Shown one piece after another: positions 1 through 7,709 of a stretch of 12,024 nucleotides of DNA; within the stretch, counting starts at the first letter, position 1, and each line of letters starts with the position of its first letter. Under the pieces are notes generated by a model. The model had not been told where the DNA came from, ran no database searches, and saw nothing but the letters and a program-made list of their open reading frames with translations. A program made the translations under genes and the position numbers. The stretch is from NCBI GenBank assembly GCA_014885115.2, contig WKLE02000593.1:4037-16060 (forward strand). Direction: 5' to 3'. The DNA comes from Asterionellopsis glacialis (taxonomy: Eukaryota; Bacillariophyta; Plagiogrammaphyceae; Rhaphoneidales; Asterionellopsidaceae).

Positions 1-2235
1 ATCATTTGCTGCTGACGAAGCAATGCTTGCATTTGATTGGATGCTCCAGCAGCGCTGTTGCCTCCCATTCCACCCATACCGCCACCACGGCCTCCACCCA
101 TTCCTCCCATACCACCACCACTTCCACCATAATCACCTCCGCCACCTTGCTGTTGCAAAAGCATGGCCATTTGGTCACTACCACCACCGCCGCCTCCTCC
201 TCCGCCGCCACCTTCGGCTCCTCCTTGTTGAGACAATTGTTGTTGCTGTTGCTGAAGTTGTTGTTGTTGATACAAATTCATCATAAGTGTTGTTTCTTGA
301 ATTTCATTTAACAAGTTCATATGATGAAGTTTCAACATTTCATAGTGTTGGTTTGGGTTGACAGACAAACCCATTTGTGGCATTCCACCACCACCGCCGC
401 CACCAAGACCGCCACCTAATCCACCACCTAATCCGAGTGAACGACGATTTTCTTCTGTACGCTTTTGAGCAGCCATGTTGGAATAATGATCAGCACGTGC
501 AGCTTCATAAGCTGCAGCAGATCCACCACCTACCAAGGGTCGGTGCGGTGGCATGGCAGGATCACCACGTGATCCGCCGCCTAAACTGCTATTGCGACGC
601 TTGTTATCATCAAGGTCACCACCCAAAATACCAAGTCCAAGACTTGAGGATCGACGTTGCATCATGCTATCCAAATCAGCATTGGCCCATCCAATGCTGT
701 TGGCACGATCGGCAGGTCCACCTCTTGCCATTTCAGCAGCACCCAAAAGTGATGCTGTAATAGAATCACGGCGGAGACCACCAAGTGAATCACGACGAGC
801 ACCCTGAAGTAATGAATCTCTGCGGACAGCATCTTGTGCTGCTCTCATGGCATCCTTGGGAGCGACACCAGAATCTCCATCCTCATCTTCATCGTCGTCT
901 TCACCGCCCTTACGACCAAGACGCCCAGATACTACGCGAACATTGAGACGTTCAAGTTCCAACATGACCCACTCTCTCGATGGTTTGGGACGCATGGTAC
1001 TACGCCAAGCACGAGTCAAAGCCTTGGCGCGTGCACATTTTTCATCAGCTTCGGCAGCTGGAAATGTACCAAGAGCAATAGTTTTACCAGCCCACTGTGA
1101 AGTTAAATGTTAAACCATCATCATAATGGTAAAAAAAGATAAGACAAAGCATGAGATGGTGAGAGAAAATGCAATATAAGTTAGTCGTTGAAATTTTAAA
1201 AGATTGAAATATGAATCGAAGTAGGTTTTTAGTCGCATTGGACAAAATAAGGGAGTCACAAAGAAAAGGTTCTATCCAAAAAGACACATCCGTATCTCTA
1301 CCAAGAAAAGAAATCATGCATCATATGATTCTATCTCTCGGGTCTCGGGGTCATATCATGTGAATGAATTCAAGTTGTGATGACCGAGTACTGGTTTGGT
1401 CCTAAAATCCATAAGTCAGGTGTTGGAAGGATAAAATCAATACGACAGTCCAATTCAGAAACACGAACAAAGCTATTTGTCTCGCCGAGGTCACATCATG
1501 TCCGAATCCTGTTGAATACTTGTGAAGTATATAATAATCTATGACGTCACATCAGATTACATTTTTTTATCCAACTTAGGACAACCAAGTTTCGCGGAAA
1601 AATTGAAGCACATCATAATTGCGTTGAAGGCTGAACTACGAGGTAAACAAGAATCCATATATATGGTAAACACGTTTGACCCATAATTAGCCAACGAGCG
1701 AGAAGTTCTTGGTAAATCAGCCACTTCACAGGAAAGTCATGGTACATAAGCACACGTTTGACTCTTTGAAGTGCCATAGGTACAGGTACAGTAGGTACGT
1801 GCCATAGGTACAGTAGGTACTAGGAATAGTATGAACAGTACATGCCCAGCGCGCAATATGTCTATCATCTATTGTCTGTGTATAGCCGAAAGTGCAGAAA
1901 CCACACGAAGAACCCGAAGTCCCCCTCCCGGGATCAAGAGACTGCTAAGGCTACAGTTAAAGCACGTGCCAGTGGAAAATTGGGTATTTTTGTTTGTAGT
2001 CGTTTTTTGACGCTTTTTTCCCCGAGCCCGATGACTCGGGGTCTTTGACTGATGAGCTATCGATTCTATCGATGACTGAATGTCCCGGTCATACCACAAC
2101 AACAAACATCAAAATCTAAATGCCATACATGAATATCATCAACATCATGAAAATGCGTACCTTGACATGAACCGCTTTTTTGGCGCCACCGCCACCACCG
2201 CCAAATTGGCCTGCTGCTCCCATCATATCCGCCAT
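1..2235 (-). CDS. putative AP2-like regulatory protein, two exons visible, C-terminus cut by window edge
   Basis: The coding parts are exon 1 (2235 down to 2161, 25 codons) and exon 2 (1094 down to 1, 364 codons, open to the left edge). The start ATG at 2235 sits in CAACAATGG. Exon 1 ends AAG|GTACGC and exon 2 begins after TTCACAG; both junctions are phase 0, and an in-frame TAA lies just upstream of the acceptor, so exon 2 cannot simply extend. The spliced residues 20-37 (KAVHVKWAGKTIALGTFP) keep the spacing of the strand 2-strand 3 part of AP2-like domains, followed by a helical stretch to about residue 75. An acidic patch follows (90-99), then six R-R-x-S or RRS sites (116-245), a helix (276-300), Gln tracts (301-315) and Gly or GGM repeats (246-262, 320-370). 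A nuclear transcriptional regulator is inferred. The usual first AP2 strand (RGV...W) is absent, so the family call is tentative; the gene and its splicing are better supported. Confidence 0.75.
1542..1549. promoter_or_regulatory. CRE/bZIP-type palindrome TGACGTCA
   Basis: A perfect 8-bp CRE palindrome lies inside the intron of the AP2-like gene. TGACGT/ACGTCA elements bound by bZIP factors are known CO2- and cAMP-responsive elements in Phaeodactylum promoters. Function here is inferred from sequence only, and the intronic location makes it a candidate intronic enhancer element or a chance match. Confidence 0.3.
1771..1820. repeat. short tandem direct repeat with GTAC cores
   Basis: The 15-mer GTGCCATAGGTACAG occurs perfectly at 1771-1785 and 1799-1813, and each copy is followed by TAGGTAC (1792-1798 and 1814-1820). 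The first copy carries an extra GTACAG. It lies in the intron of the AP2-like gene and forms the core of a GTAC-rich patch. Confidence 0.8.
2020..2041. other. perfect 7-bp hairpin CCCCGAG/CTCGGGG
   Basis: CCCCGAG (2020-2026) and CTCGGGG (2035-2041) form a perfect stem with an 8-nt loop, inside the intron about 120 nt from its 5' splice site. The T-run precedes it on the plus strand, so it does not have the layout of an intrinsic terminator. Role unknown. Confidence 0.4.
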
Positions 2236-3607
2236 TGTTGCTTGTTACTAAGGCTGTTCTTGTTGAAAATACGATCAAGGATTTAATATCACGAAGGCAG
2301 TTAACAATGAACCACTCCGTTTTTTCTCTGGAAATGAAAAGCACAACGATTACGATCTTAATCTACTGAAGCAAAGGCTCTTGTATTCAAAAGCGTTGTC
2401 GACAATCGATTTGTATCGTTCAGTTGCACAGCGTTGCGACCGTTCGATTCGCAATCAATGGGATTACATGCTTCAGCACGTACCACGAAAAAAGCACGGG
2501 ATGATGAAGCGCGTGAAAACAACACGGTGTAAAGAAAGGACAGTGCACTGATGGTCCTGGGGTTCCCACACATAGAACGCGACTGCAAAAGTAGCGCGCT
2601 GTATAATGTACACATACAAGGTACATAGTGTACGGTGCCACATCATATGTACGAGTACATTAGTACTAGATCTGCAGCGCTGCTTTGACACCCATTCATA
2701 TTCACGGAATTTCAATGGTCGATTCTACGGTAATCATTGGTATACTTAGAACGAGTATTATGATTGTATTACTTTTCAATACAGAAGAATTCGTTTTCAA
2801 ATGATGGTCGTTTCTACATAATCTTCTATAGTTGAAGGTGGTAGATATTAGGTTTGGTCATTCGTGATTGAGTCTACGCTGTTCATCATACAGATTTTAC
2901 GTTCCCAAAGGACCACAACGATATATTCATTTCCAAACGTCACTCGCAGAACCAAGTTCTCGTACAGGCAGAATAGTAGGACCTACTGCCCTGATCTGGC
3001 ATTATTTTTTTGAATTTTGACCAAGGTGCTCTGCTGGCTCGAAGAAGGTCGCAGGCGGGGGTGGTCATCACCTCCTGTCATCGATCACCCTCATCATTCA
3101 TCATCGCACATAGTGTCTCGTGACTAAAATTAACGTTAACCCGAATATTTTAAAATTTTGGATCTAAAAAAAATTGGAATGGCCAACATTGTCATGGGGG
3201 CTATTTTCAGGTCGACTCACGGGTCGATTCTACCGTACAAATTAAATGGTGTTGGTTGATGGCATGTGTTTGGCCTGTGTTTGACTTTATCGGCCATTTT
3301 CGATTCGGTCGAAGCACGGCCGCCGAAAGACTATCGAAGAACACAAGAGTGTCAAGTGCGACCCAAGAGACGTCTGTGTGCAGTACGAGATTCGAGAGTA
3401 AAGATCTAAAAGAAAAAAGAAAAAAATCCAAAAAAGATGACAAAACGAAAACAAGATTTGGGGTCATCAAAAACAATGTTGTTTTGATCTGCACCGCCAT
3501 AAAAAGTACATTTTTTCTATACACTTTCACAAAGTGCGGTCGATCTGTGATAGCACGGGCAGAATTGTATAAGTCGAGCTGATTTGTCTTTTGAGAATAC
3601 ACAGTAT
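2236..3607. promoter_or_regulatory. divergent intergenic region between the AP2-like gene and the plastid-targeted gene
   Basis: These 1,372 bp separate two divergent start codons and must hold both 5' leaders and promoters. Visible elements are a GTAC cluster (2608-2666, six copies), three copies of a GGTCGATTCTAC-like motif (2717, 2806, 3222), a TTAACGTTAA palindrome (3130-3139), a GACGTC palindrome (3369-3374), and an imperfect TTGCGA/TCGCAA hairpin (2434-2454). No convincing coding sequence or RNA gene was seen. The A-rich stretch at about 3400-3470 is probably the leader of the rightward gene. Confidence 0.5.
2608..2666. promoter_or_regulatory. GTAC cluster in the divergent promoter region
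   Basis: Six GTAC tetranucleotides fall within 59 bp (starting at 2608, 2621, 2630, 2649, 2655 and 2663), against roughly 0.2 expected by chance. It lies about 370 bp upstream of the AP2-like start codon. GTAC is the core of SBP-type copper-response elements in green algae, but no such factor is known to me in diatoms; a binding role here is inference. Confidence 0.35.
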
Positions 3608-5125
3608 ATGATGAGATTATTCAATCTGTTGCATTGTTGTTTCACAGCAACCTCAGCAACTGCTTTATTTATCCAACAGCCGCAATCGAAGACAACTTGC
3701 TCGTCATCGTCATTACGGAGGCAAAGAAATTTGTGTTTGTATAATTCCTATCTCGATTCACTAGGAGAGAAAGGTGGTGTTGACGTTGCTCAACCGACTC
3801 AAGGCTTGAAGAATTCTCATCCTCAGCGTCAAGTGAATTTGCCAAGCGTGGAAATTGCTCAGCCACCAGAATTGGACCCACCCAAGCCTCCTGAATTGCA
3901 GCCCCCTCCAGGTCCTGAAACACTTGACCCTCGTTCTCCAAAGAACTTTGACTCTGTAGGATCTACGAATGATAATAATGAAAGATGTCCACAGCAACAA
4001 TCTCCCACCCATCATTCACCACCATCATCATCATTTGAACATTCGTCTGGTAAGCAAGGCATTGGTGAGCTCTTGATGCAGCGTGCAATTCAGACGCAGC
4101 TCTACTACCTCGCAGATCTACGTGATGAGCCCACCTATATGTGGCTTCGTGAATTCCTGGGGCACGATCATCTTGACGACCGAGGCCGCTTTAACGAACT
4201 CGATGGTCTAAGGTGCTCCAATGGGTGGAGGGGGTACCTTGAGCAGCTTGAGCAAGCACCACCTTTCACCATCCTTGTGCAGCTAGCACCACCAAAGTTG
4301 AGTGCTCAGCAAATGAGAAATCCTTACCTTGCCAAGCAGCAGGCGACTGGCCGGTCTTATGAGGAGACAATTATGCCTGTTAAGATATCCCAAACTCTTC
4401 GCACTGTGGCACGTAGCTTGGAAAAAGAGTGGGTACCCTTATTGACTGAACTGGCAGTGGCTGACAATAAACGGGTAGAGCAATTTGATTTCCCACAGCT
4501 TCAGTCAACTGCTGGAGCGTACTCTGCAGAGTGGTTAACACAGCGAGTTGCAGGTGGTGAGGGTGATGACCAAGATACGCCCTTACATTCACTCAACCGT
4601 AGAATTGTTGCACGATACTGTACAAGAGTTGCCCTCCTCCGCATTGTTGAGGAATTAAAGAGTGTTTCGTTGCCAGTAGAGGCAACCGCCGACGAAGATG
4701 AAAAAAACAAGAGAAACCTCCTCCGCATTGCTGAGGATCTGAAGGGTGTTTCATTGCCAGGCCTCGAAGATGAAAAGAATAAAATAAACAATTTTGCCGC
4801 AGTAGACGCGCAGGCAGTACAGTGGCTGAGCGATTTTTCAAGGAAATGGCTACCCAAGCTCGTTCGAGGGGCCGACGACGAGAAGAGGAGACAACTTGGA
4901 GTCGCTCCTCCAGGGCATTGGCAGCTTCTTTGTGACGGTGCCGATGGCGACGACGTTACTGAGGCGCTTTGGCAGGAGCTCCCACCGATGTTCTGTTATA
5001 TCAATGATGATGCCATGCAATTGTACTCTCCAGACGCTTTGGCAGCACGGCTTCGGAGAGCGCGTGCAAGCGTTTGTGAAGAATTGGTGGAAGAACTTCG
5101 TGCCGAAATACTTGCAATGAGTTAA
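3608..5125 (+). CDS. plastid-targeted protein of unknown function with internal duplication
   Basis: A single-exon ORF of 505 residues begins at the first in-frame ATG (3608), which is followed at once by a second ATG; an in-frame TAG lies upstream at 3551. Residues 1-20 form a hydrophobic signal peptide ending SATAL|FIQQP (or ATA|LF), which resembles the diatom ASAFAP motif. A Ser/Arg/Gln-rich transit-like stretch follows, so import into the complex plastid is likely. Residues 84-145 are Pro-rich (PPELDPPKPPELQPPPGP). The folded part begins near 155 (YYLADLRDEPTYMWLREFL, then LDGLR, APPF, LVQLAPP, RNPYLA) and runs to the C-terminus with many W and charged-helix motifs (GGEGDDQDTPLH, APPGHW, LWQELPP, LYSPDALAARL). 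Residues 343-370 and 371-395 are a tandem duplicate. I recognise no enzymatic family; it looks like a lineage-specific stramenopile protein. The neighbouring genes give no functional hint. Confidence 0.9.
   Translation: MMRLFNLLHCCFTATSATALFIQQPQSKTTCSSSSLRRQRNLCLYNSYLDSLGEKGGVDVAQPTQGLKNSHPQRQVNLPSVEIAQPPELDPPKPPELQPPPGPETLDPRSPKNFDSVGSTNDNNERCPQQQSPTHHSPPSSSFEHSSGKQGIGELLMQRAIQTQLYYLADLRDEPTYMWLREFLGHDHLDDRGRFNELDGLRCSNGWRGYLEQLEQAPPFTILVQLAPPKLSAQQMRNPYLAKQQATGRSYEETIMPVKISQTLRTVARSLEKEWVPLLTELAVADNKRVEQFDFPQLQSTAGAYSAEWLTQRVAGGEGDDQDTPLHSLNRRIVARYCTRVALLRIVEELKSVSLPVEATADEDEKNKRNLLRIAEDLKGVSLPGLEDEKNKINNFAAVDAQAVQWLSDFSRKWLPKLVRGADDEKRRQLGVAPPGHWQLLCDGADGDDVTEALWQELPPMFCYINDDAMQLYSPDALAARLRRARASVCEELVEELRAEILAMS
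4634..4792 (+). repeat. in-frame tandem duplication within the plastid-targeted gene
   Basis: Two adjacent coding copies are present: 4634-4717 (28 codons, LLRIVEELKSVSLP...DEKNK) and 4718-4792 (25 codons, LLRIAEDLKGVSLP...DEKNK). They share CTCCTCCGCATTG at their starts and GAAGATGAAAA near their ends, and differ by a 9-nt indel and scattered substitutions. The similarity at DNA level points to a fairly recent duplication, kept in frame. Confidence 0.85.
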
Positions 5126-5321
5126 AGATAGTTTATAATGCAGATTACTATTGAGATTCATTAACCTTTATCAAGTAGCCAATCAATCCACCACTATGAA
5201 ATGCATACTCATCAGCTCGTTTAGGACTAGTCTTGGCGGTTGTTAGACTGCACATTAGAAAATCTCACGTACATTCATACCAACGTCTCTCTTTTTATTT
5301 AAAAAAAGCATTCCTATAGTT
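5126..5321. other. convergent 3' intergenic spacer
   Basis: This 196-bp AT-rich spacer lies between the two stop codons of the convergent genes and must contain both 3' ends. Nothing else was recognised. Confidence 0.6.
5294..5299 (-). promoter_or_regulatory. possible AATAAA polyadenylation signal of the acetyltransferase gene
   Basis: AATAAA reads on the minus strand about 22 nt after the stop codon at 5322-5324. Diatoms do not depend strictly on this hexamer and the region is AT-rich, so it may be coincidental. Confidence 0.25.
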
Positions 5322-7151
5322 TTAAAATGAATCAGATGGCCAAATCAAATGTGGTCTTTTTCCAGATGACACAGTACTTGATTCCACAAAATTCTTGAAC
5401 GTGCTATTGTCCATGGCATTGTGTGTGGTACCGTGTTGCTGTAATGGCCGATACATCCATCCTTCATCATTATCAGACTGCACAGGTGTAGACCAATCAA
5501 ATATCGATGACGCAGGCGGAGACGACGACAGAAAAGATTTACCTTCCTCATCATCATCTCCTCTTCTTGACGCTTGCTGATTTTCCATTGTTTCATCTTG
5601 TACTTCTTGCAACACAAATAATGGTAATTTCAATTCCATCTTTGTATTAGTAATAGTACTACTATCTTGCTTCAAAAGAATTGATTGGATGGCATGTGGC
5701 ACAAGATGGGATAATGCTTCGATCGTACTAACACTTCCACTACAATCATCATTAGTGGTATTGTTGCCATCGTCGTCAACACTACGATTCATCCGTTTCC
5801 GTCCAAATTCACGTACTTGGAATTGTAACGTTTGGTTACTATTGTTCGTGGTGTCGTCCAAACTAGGCTGTTGTGGGAAACATCGTAAAGCTAACCATGC
5901 CAGAATTTCTTGTTCATTGTCATCATTCTCATTCTCGTGAGAATGACCATGGCTGTCACCCGTTCTTGTTCTTGTCCATACAAATAAAGGTGACATCATC
6001 TTTTGTCCTACTCCCCCATTGGTGTCCTCTTCTACGTTCAATTCTTGGCTAAGGTAGGTATTCCAATATTCTCTAGATCGTACAATACAACCCCATAATC
6101 GTTGTTCGGAATACATATGATGCAACCATTGTAATTGTTTCGTATCCTTTGGAAATTGAGCTCTACGGATAATCGTAGTAGTATTGTTGGATGATAATGA
6201 TGTCGACGAATGCTGCTGGTATTGTTGTTGCTGTTGTTGTGACATGATACTAGTCCTCAATGAAACAATGTTCCATTCGGATATTACATTGCGATACCCT
6301 GCTTTTTGGTAGACTGGAAAGAATTGTGGTGAAGCATGTAATAAAGATATTTGCATTGGTTGTTGTTGTTGTTGTTGTTGTTGTTTTGTGTTTGTTCTTG
6401 TTGTTTGTTCTTGTTTTGTAGGATGACTCTCATTATTAGTATGATTATCTTTGCTTTTCGTACTTGCTTTATCATCATCATCATCATTCGTAGTATCAAA
6501 TAATGTGCTTTCCATGATATGGATAGCATTTTGTAATAATGCAAATGATAGACCTTGACGACGATATTGTGGGTGTGTACAAACTTCACCAATCCCACCT
6601 GCTAAAACCTCAACCATAGCAGTAGCAACATTGTCAGCATTTTTGGTAGCATTGTCTGTTTTTGACTCATTCTCCTCTTCATTAGTATCATTGACATCTT
6701 TAGTGGAATAATGATTCTCTAATAACATACTGGACATCATGCTGACGTTACGTTGAAAAATACGTACAGTTGAAACAATATTCGTTTCTTCTTTTATTTC
6801 GTGTTCTTTTTTGTTTGTTTTTGTTTTTGCAGTAGCTATACGTATCAAATGAAGTTTATCATTATCACTCCCATGAACATCATTATAATAATGACGTTGA
6901 AAATAGGAACATGATGGTGGGTTGGATTTGTAAGAAAAACAAAACGAACAAAATTTAGACCATTCTTCAATCAACATTTTTCTTTCTTCATCAGTTTGAT
7001 TGGATAAAGATTGCCGTTGTCGCTGTAAACCATGAATTTGATAACCACAATGATTTGAAACATTATCATTGTGCTGTTCTTCTTTCTCACTACCATTGTC
7101 ATTGTCATTCTTCTTTGCCATCTCACTCATATTTTTATTTAAATCTTCCAT
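5322..7151 (-). CDS. GNAT-family N-acetyltransferase, Eis-like layout, with low-complexity insertions
   Basis: The single-exon frame encodes 609 residues from the ATG at 7151 (AAAAAATGG context). The frame stays open upstream to a TGA at 7365-7367 but has no ATG there, so 7151 is the first possible AUG start unless an upstream exon exists. An N-terminal GNAT domain is clear: WSKFC...NPPSCSYFQRH (64-87), a strand STVRIF (127-132), motif A GGIGEVCTHPQYRRQGLSFALL (185-206, with the acetyl-CoA-binding RRQGLS turn) and motif B LLHASPQFFPVYQKAGYR (270-287). A second GNAT-like half follows: IIRRAQFPKD...LHHMYSEQRLWGCIVRSREYW (327-363), then LAWLALRCF (418-425), as in Eis-type tandem GNATs. The tail has GWMYRPL and HLIWPSDSF. 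It should transfer acetyl from acetyl-CoA to an amine; the substrate is unknown. Asn/Asp/Gln-rich inserts split the core at 143-178, 218-265 and 304-325. No targeting signal is evident. Confidence 0.88.
   Translation of the reverse strand: MEDLNKNMSEMAKKNDNDNGSEKEEQHNDNVSNHCGYQIHGLQRQRQSLSNQTDEERKMLIEEWSKFCSFCFSYKSNPPSCSYFQRHYYNDVHGSDNDKLHLIRIATAKTKTNKKEHEIKEETNIVSTVRIFQRNVSMMSSMLLENHYSTKDVNDTNEEENESKTDNATKNADNVATAMVEVLAGGIGEVCTHPQYRRQGLSFALLQNAIHIMESTLFDTTNDDDDDKASTKSKDNHTNNESHPTKQEQTTRTNTKQQQQQQQQPMQISLLHASPQFFPVYQKAGYRNVISEWNIVSLRTSIMSQQQQQQYQQHSSTSLSSNNTTTIIRRAQFPKDTKQLQWLHHMYSEQRLWGCIVRSREYWNTYLSQELNVEEDTNGGVGQKMMSPLFVWTRTRTGDSHGHSHENENDDNEQEILAWLALRCFPQQPSLDDTTNNSNQTLQFQVREFGRKRMNRSVDDDGNNTTNDDCSGSVSTIEALSHLVPHAIQSILLKQDSSTITNTKMELKLPLFVLQEVQDETMENQQASRRGDDDEEGKSFLSSSPPASSIFDWSTPVQSDNDEGWMYRPLQQHGTTHNAMDNSTFKNFVESSTVSSGKRPHLIWPSDSF
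6359..6385. repeat. (GTT)9 microsatellite encoding poly-Gln
   Basis: Nine GTT triplets on the plus strand read as eight CAA codons on the minus strand (residues 257-264 of the acetyltransferase), between motif A and motif B. Such uninterrupted CAA tracts are prone to length change between alleles. Confidence 0.9.
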
Positions 7152-7367
7152 TTTTTGTTTTTGTCTTTCCAAAGTAAAAATCAGCAGACTTTCTTTCTTA
7201 TCCGAATCGCAATCGACAGGTTCATATACGAATATTGCTTTGTTTGTCTTCACGTCGTTGTAGTTTGTTTGCTGTTCTAAAGATCTTCTATCCACTCTCT
7301 CGTAGACATCGTCGTCGCCAGTCGTCACACGCTCGATGATCAAGAAGAGAATCTTTTTTTCAAATCA
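7152..7367 (-). promoter_or_regulatory. probable 5' leader of the acetyltransferase gene with two short upstream ORFs
   Basis: The stretch between the chosen ATG (7151) and the upstream in-frame stop (7365-7367) is A/C-rich on the minus strand like a leader. It contains two complete short upstream ORFs: 7309-7277 (MSTREWIEDL) and 7225-7181 (MNLSIAIRIRKKVC), both out of frame with the main ORF and ending before it. The main frame itself is open here for 71 codons without ATG. Alternatively it is the 3' part of an exon whose start lies upstream. Confidence 0.4.
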
Positions 7368-7427
7368 GAGGATCTTTGGTTGATACCACTCCTGGTCAGT
7401 TTTCTAGTTCCCATATTACCTAGTAAT

Positions 7428-7709
7428 GTACATGGTACTACACCCCTTTGGAGGAGACGATATGATGTACAAAAAACTTGTACAAATAATACCTCTACAG
7501 GTATGAAATGATGTACCAGGTAGCCTATGTACCAGTAAACAACGTACTTCCAGTATCTTGAGCTCTCAAAAATCCAACACATGGTTGTTGTTGTTGTTGT
7601 TGTTAATTTGGTTTCCCGGGCGCCTGCGCGTGCCAATCGTATGGTATTATACGTAGACCTTACGGTACAGGCTCGTACCACGTAGGTACTTTCTACAGTG
7701 CAGCTGTAC
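7428..7709. promoter_or_regulatory. GTAC cluster upstream of the acetyltransferase gene
   Basis: Eleven GTAC tetranucleotides occur in 282 bp (starting at 7428, 7435, 7467, 7480, 7513, 7529, 7544, 7665, 7675, 7686 and 7706), about ten times the chance rate. The patch lies in the presumed promoter of the leftward acetyltransferase gene and also holds a GC-rich TTTCCCGGGCGC stretch and a CCAAT at 7632-7636. Regulatory role inferred only. Confidence 0.35.
7584..7604. repeat. (GTT)7 microsatellite, non-coding
   Basis: Seven perfect GTT triplets lie in the non-coding region upstream of the acetyltransferase gene. Confidence 0.9.

Larger units (their letters stand above)
1095..2160 (-). other. long GT-AG intron of the AP2-like gene
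   Basis: This 1,066-nt intron is bounded by the donor GTACGC (GT at 2160-2159) and acceptor CACAG (AG at 1096-1095). Diatom introns are usually one to a few hundred bases, so it is long. No additional exon with flanking splice sites was recognised, and direct joining preserves phase and domain spacing. It holds a perfect CRE palindrome TGACGTCA (1542-1549), a 12-bp palindrome CCATATATATGG (1655-1666), a repeated ACACGTTTGAC (1670-1680 and 1752-1762), a cluster of seven GTAC (1742-1841) and a GC hairpin (2020-2041). Confidence 0.65.

Noticed and set aside
6..1113. Several plus-strand frames with His/Ser/Thr-rich products
   Set aside because: They are complements of the Gly/Gln-rich exon on the minus strand; codon pattern and splice signals support only the minus-strand reading.
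2020..2041. GC hairpin next to a T-run, considered as an intrinsic terminator
   Set aside because: The T-run is on the wrong side for the plus strand, the element sits in an intron, and the organism is eukaryotic.
2177..2190. TTTTGGCGCC resembling an E2F site
   Set aside because: It lies within exon 1 and is explained by the Gly-Ala-Lys-Lys codons of the AP2-like protein.
2434..2454. TTGCGA/TCGCAA hairpin with an inner GTTCGAT, considered as a tRNA T-arm
   Set aside because: The loop is 9 nt rather than 7, and no acceptor, D or anticodon arms can be folded around it.
3259..3582. Plus-strand ORF of 107 residues, Lys/Arg-rich, ending 26 bp before the plastid-targeted gene
   Set aside because: It has no recognisable domain. 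Its basic stretch comes from an A-rich leader, and the next gene has its own signal-peptide start. At most it is a long upstream ORF.
3207..3602. Minus-strand open frame across the same leader region
   Set aside because: It is antisense to the low-complexity leader, starts without ATG and has no protein-like motifs.
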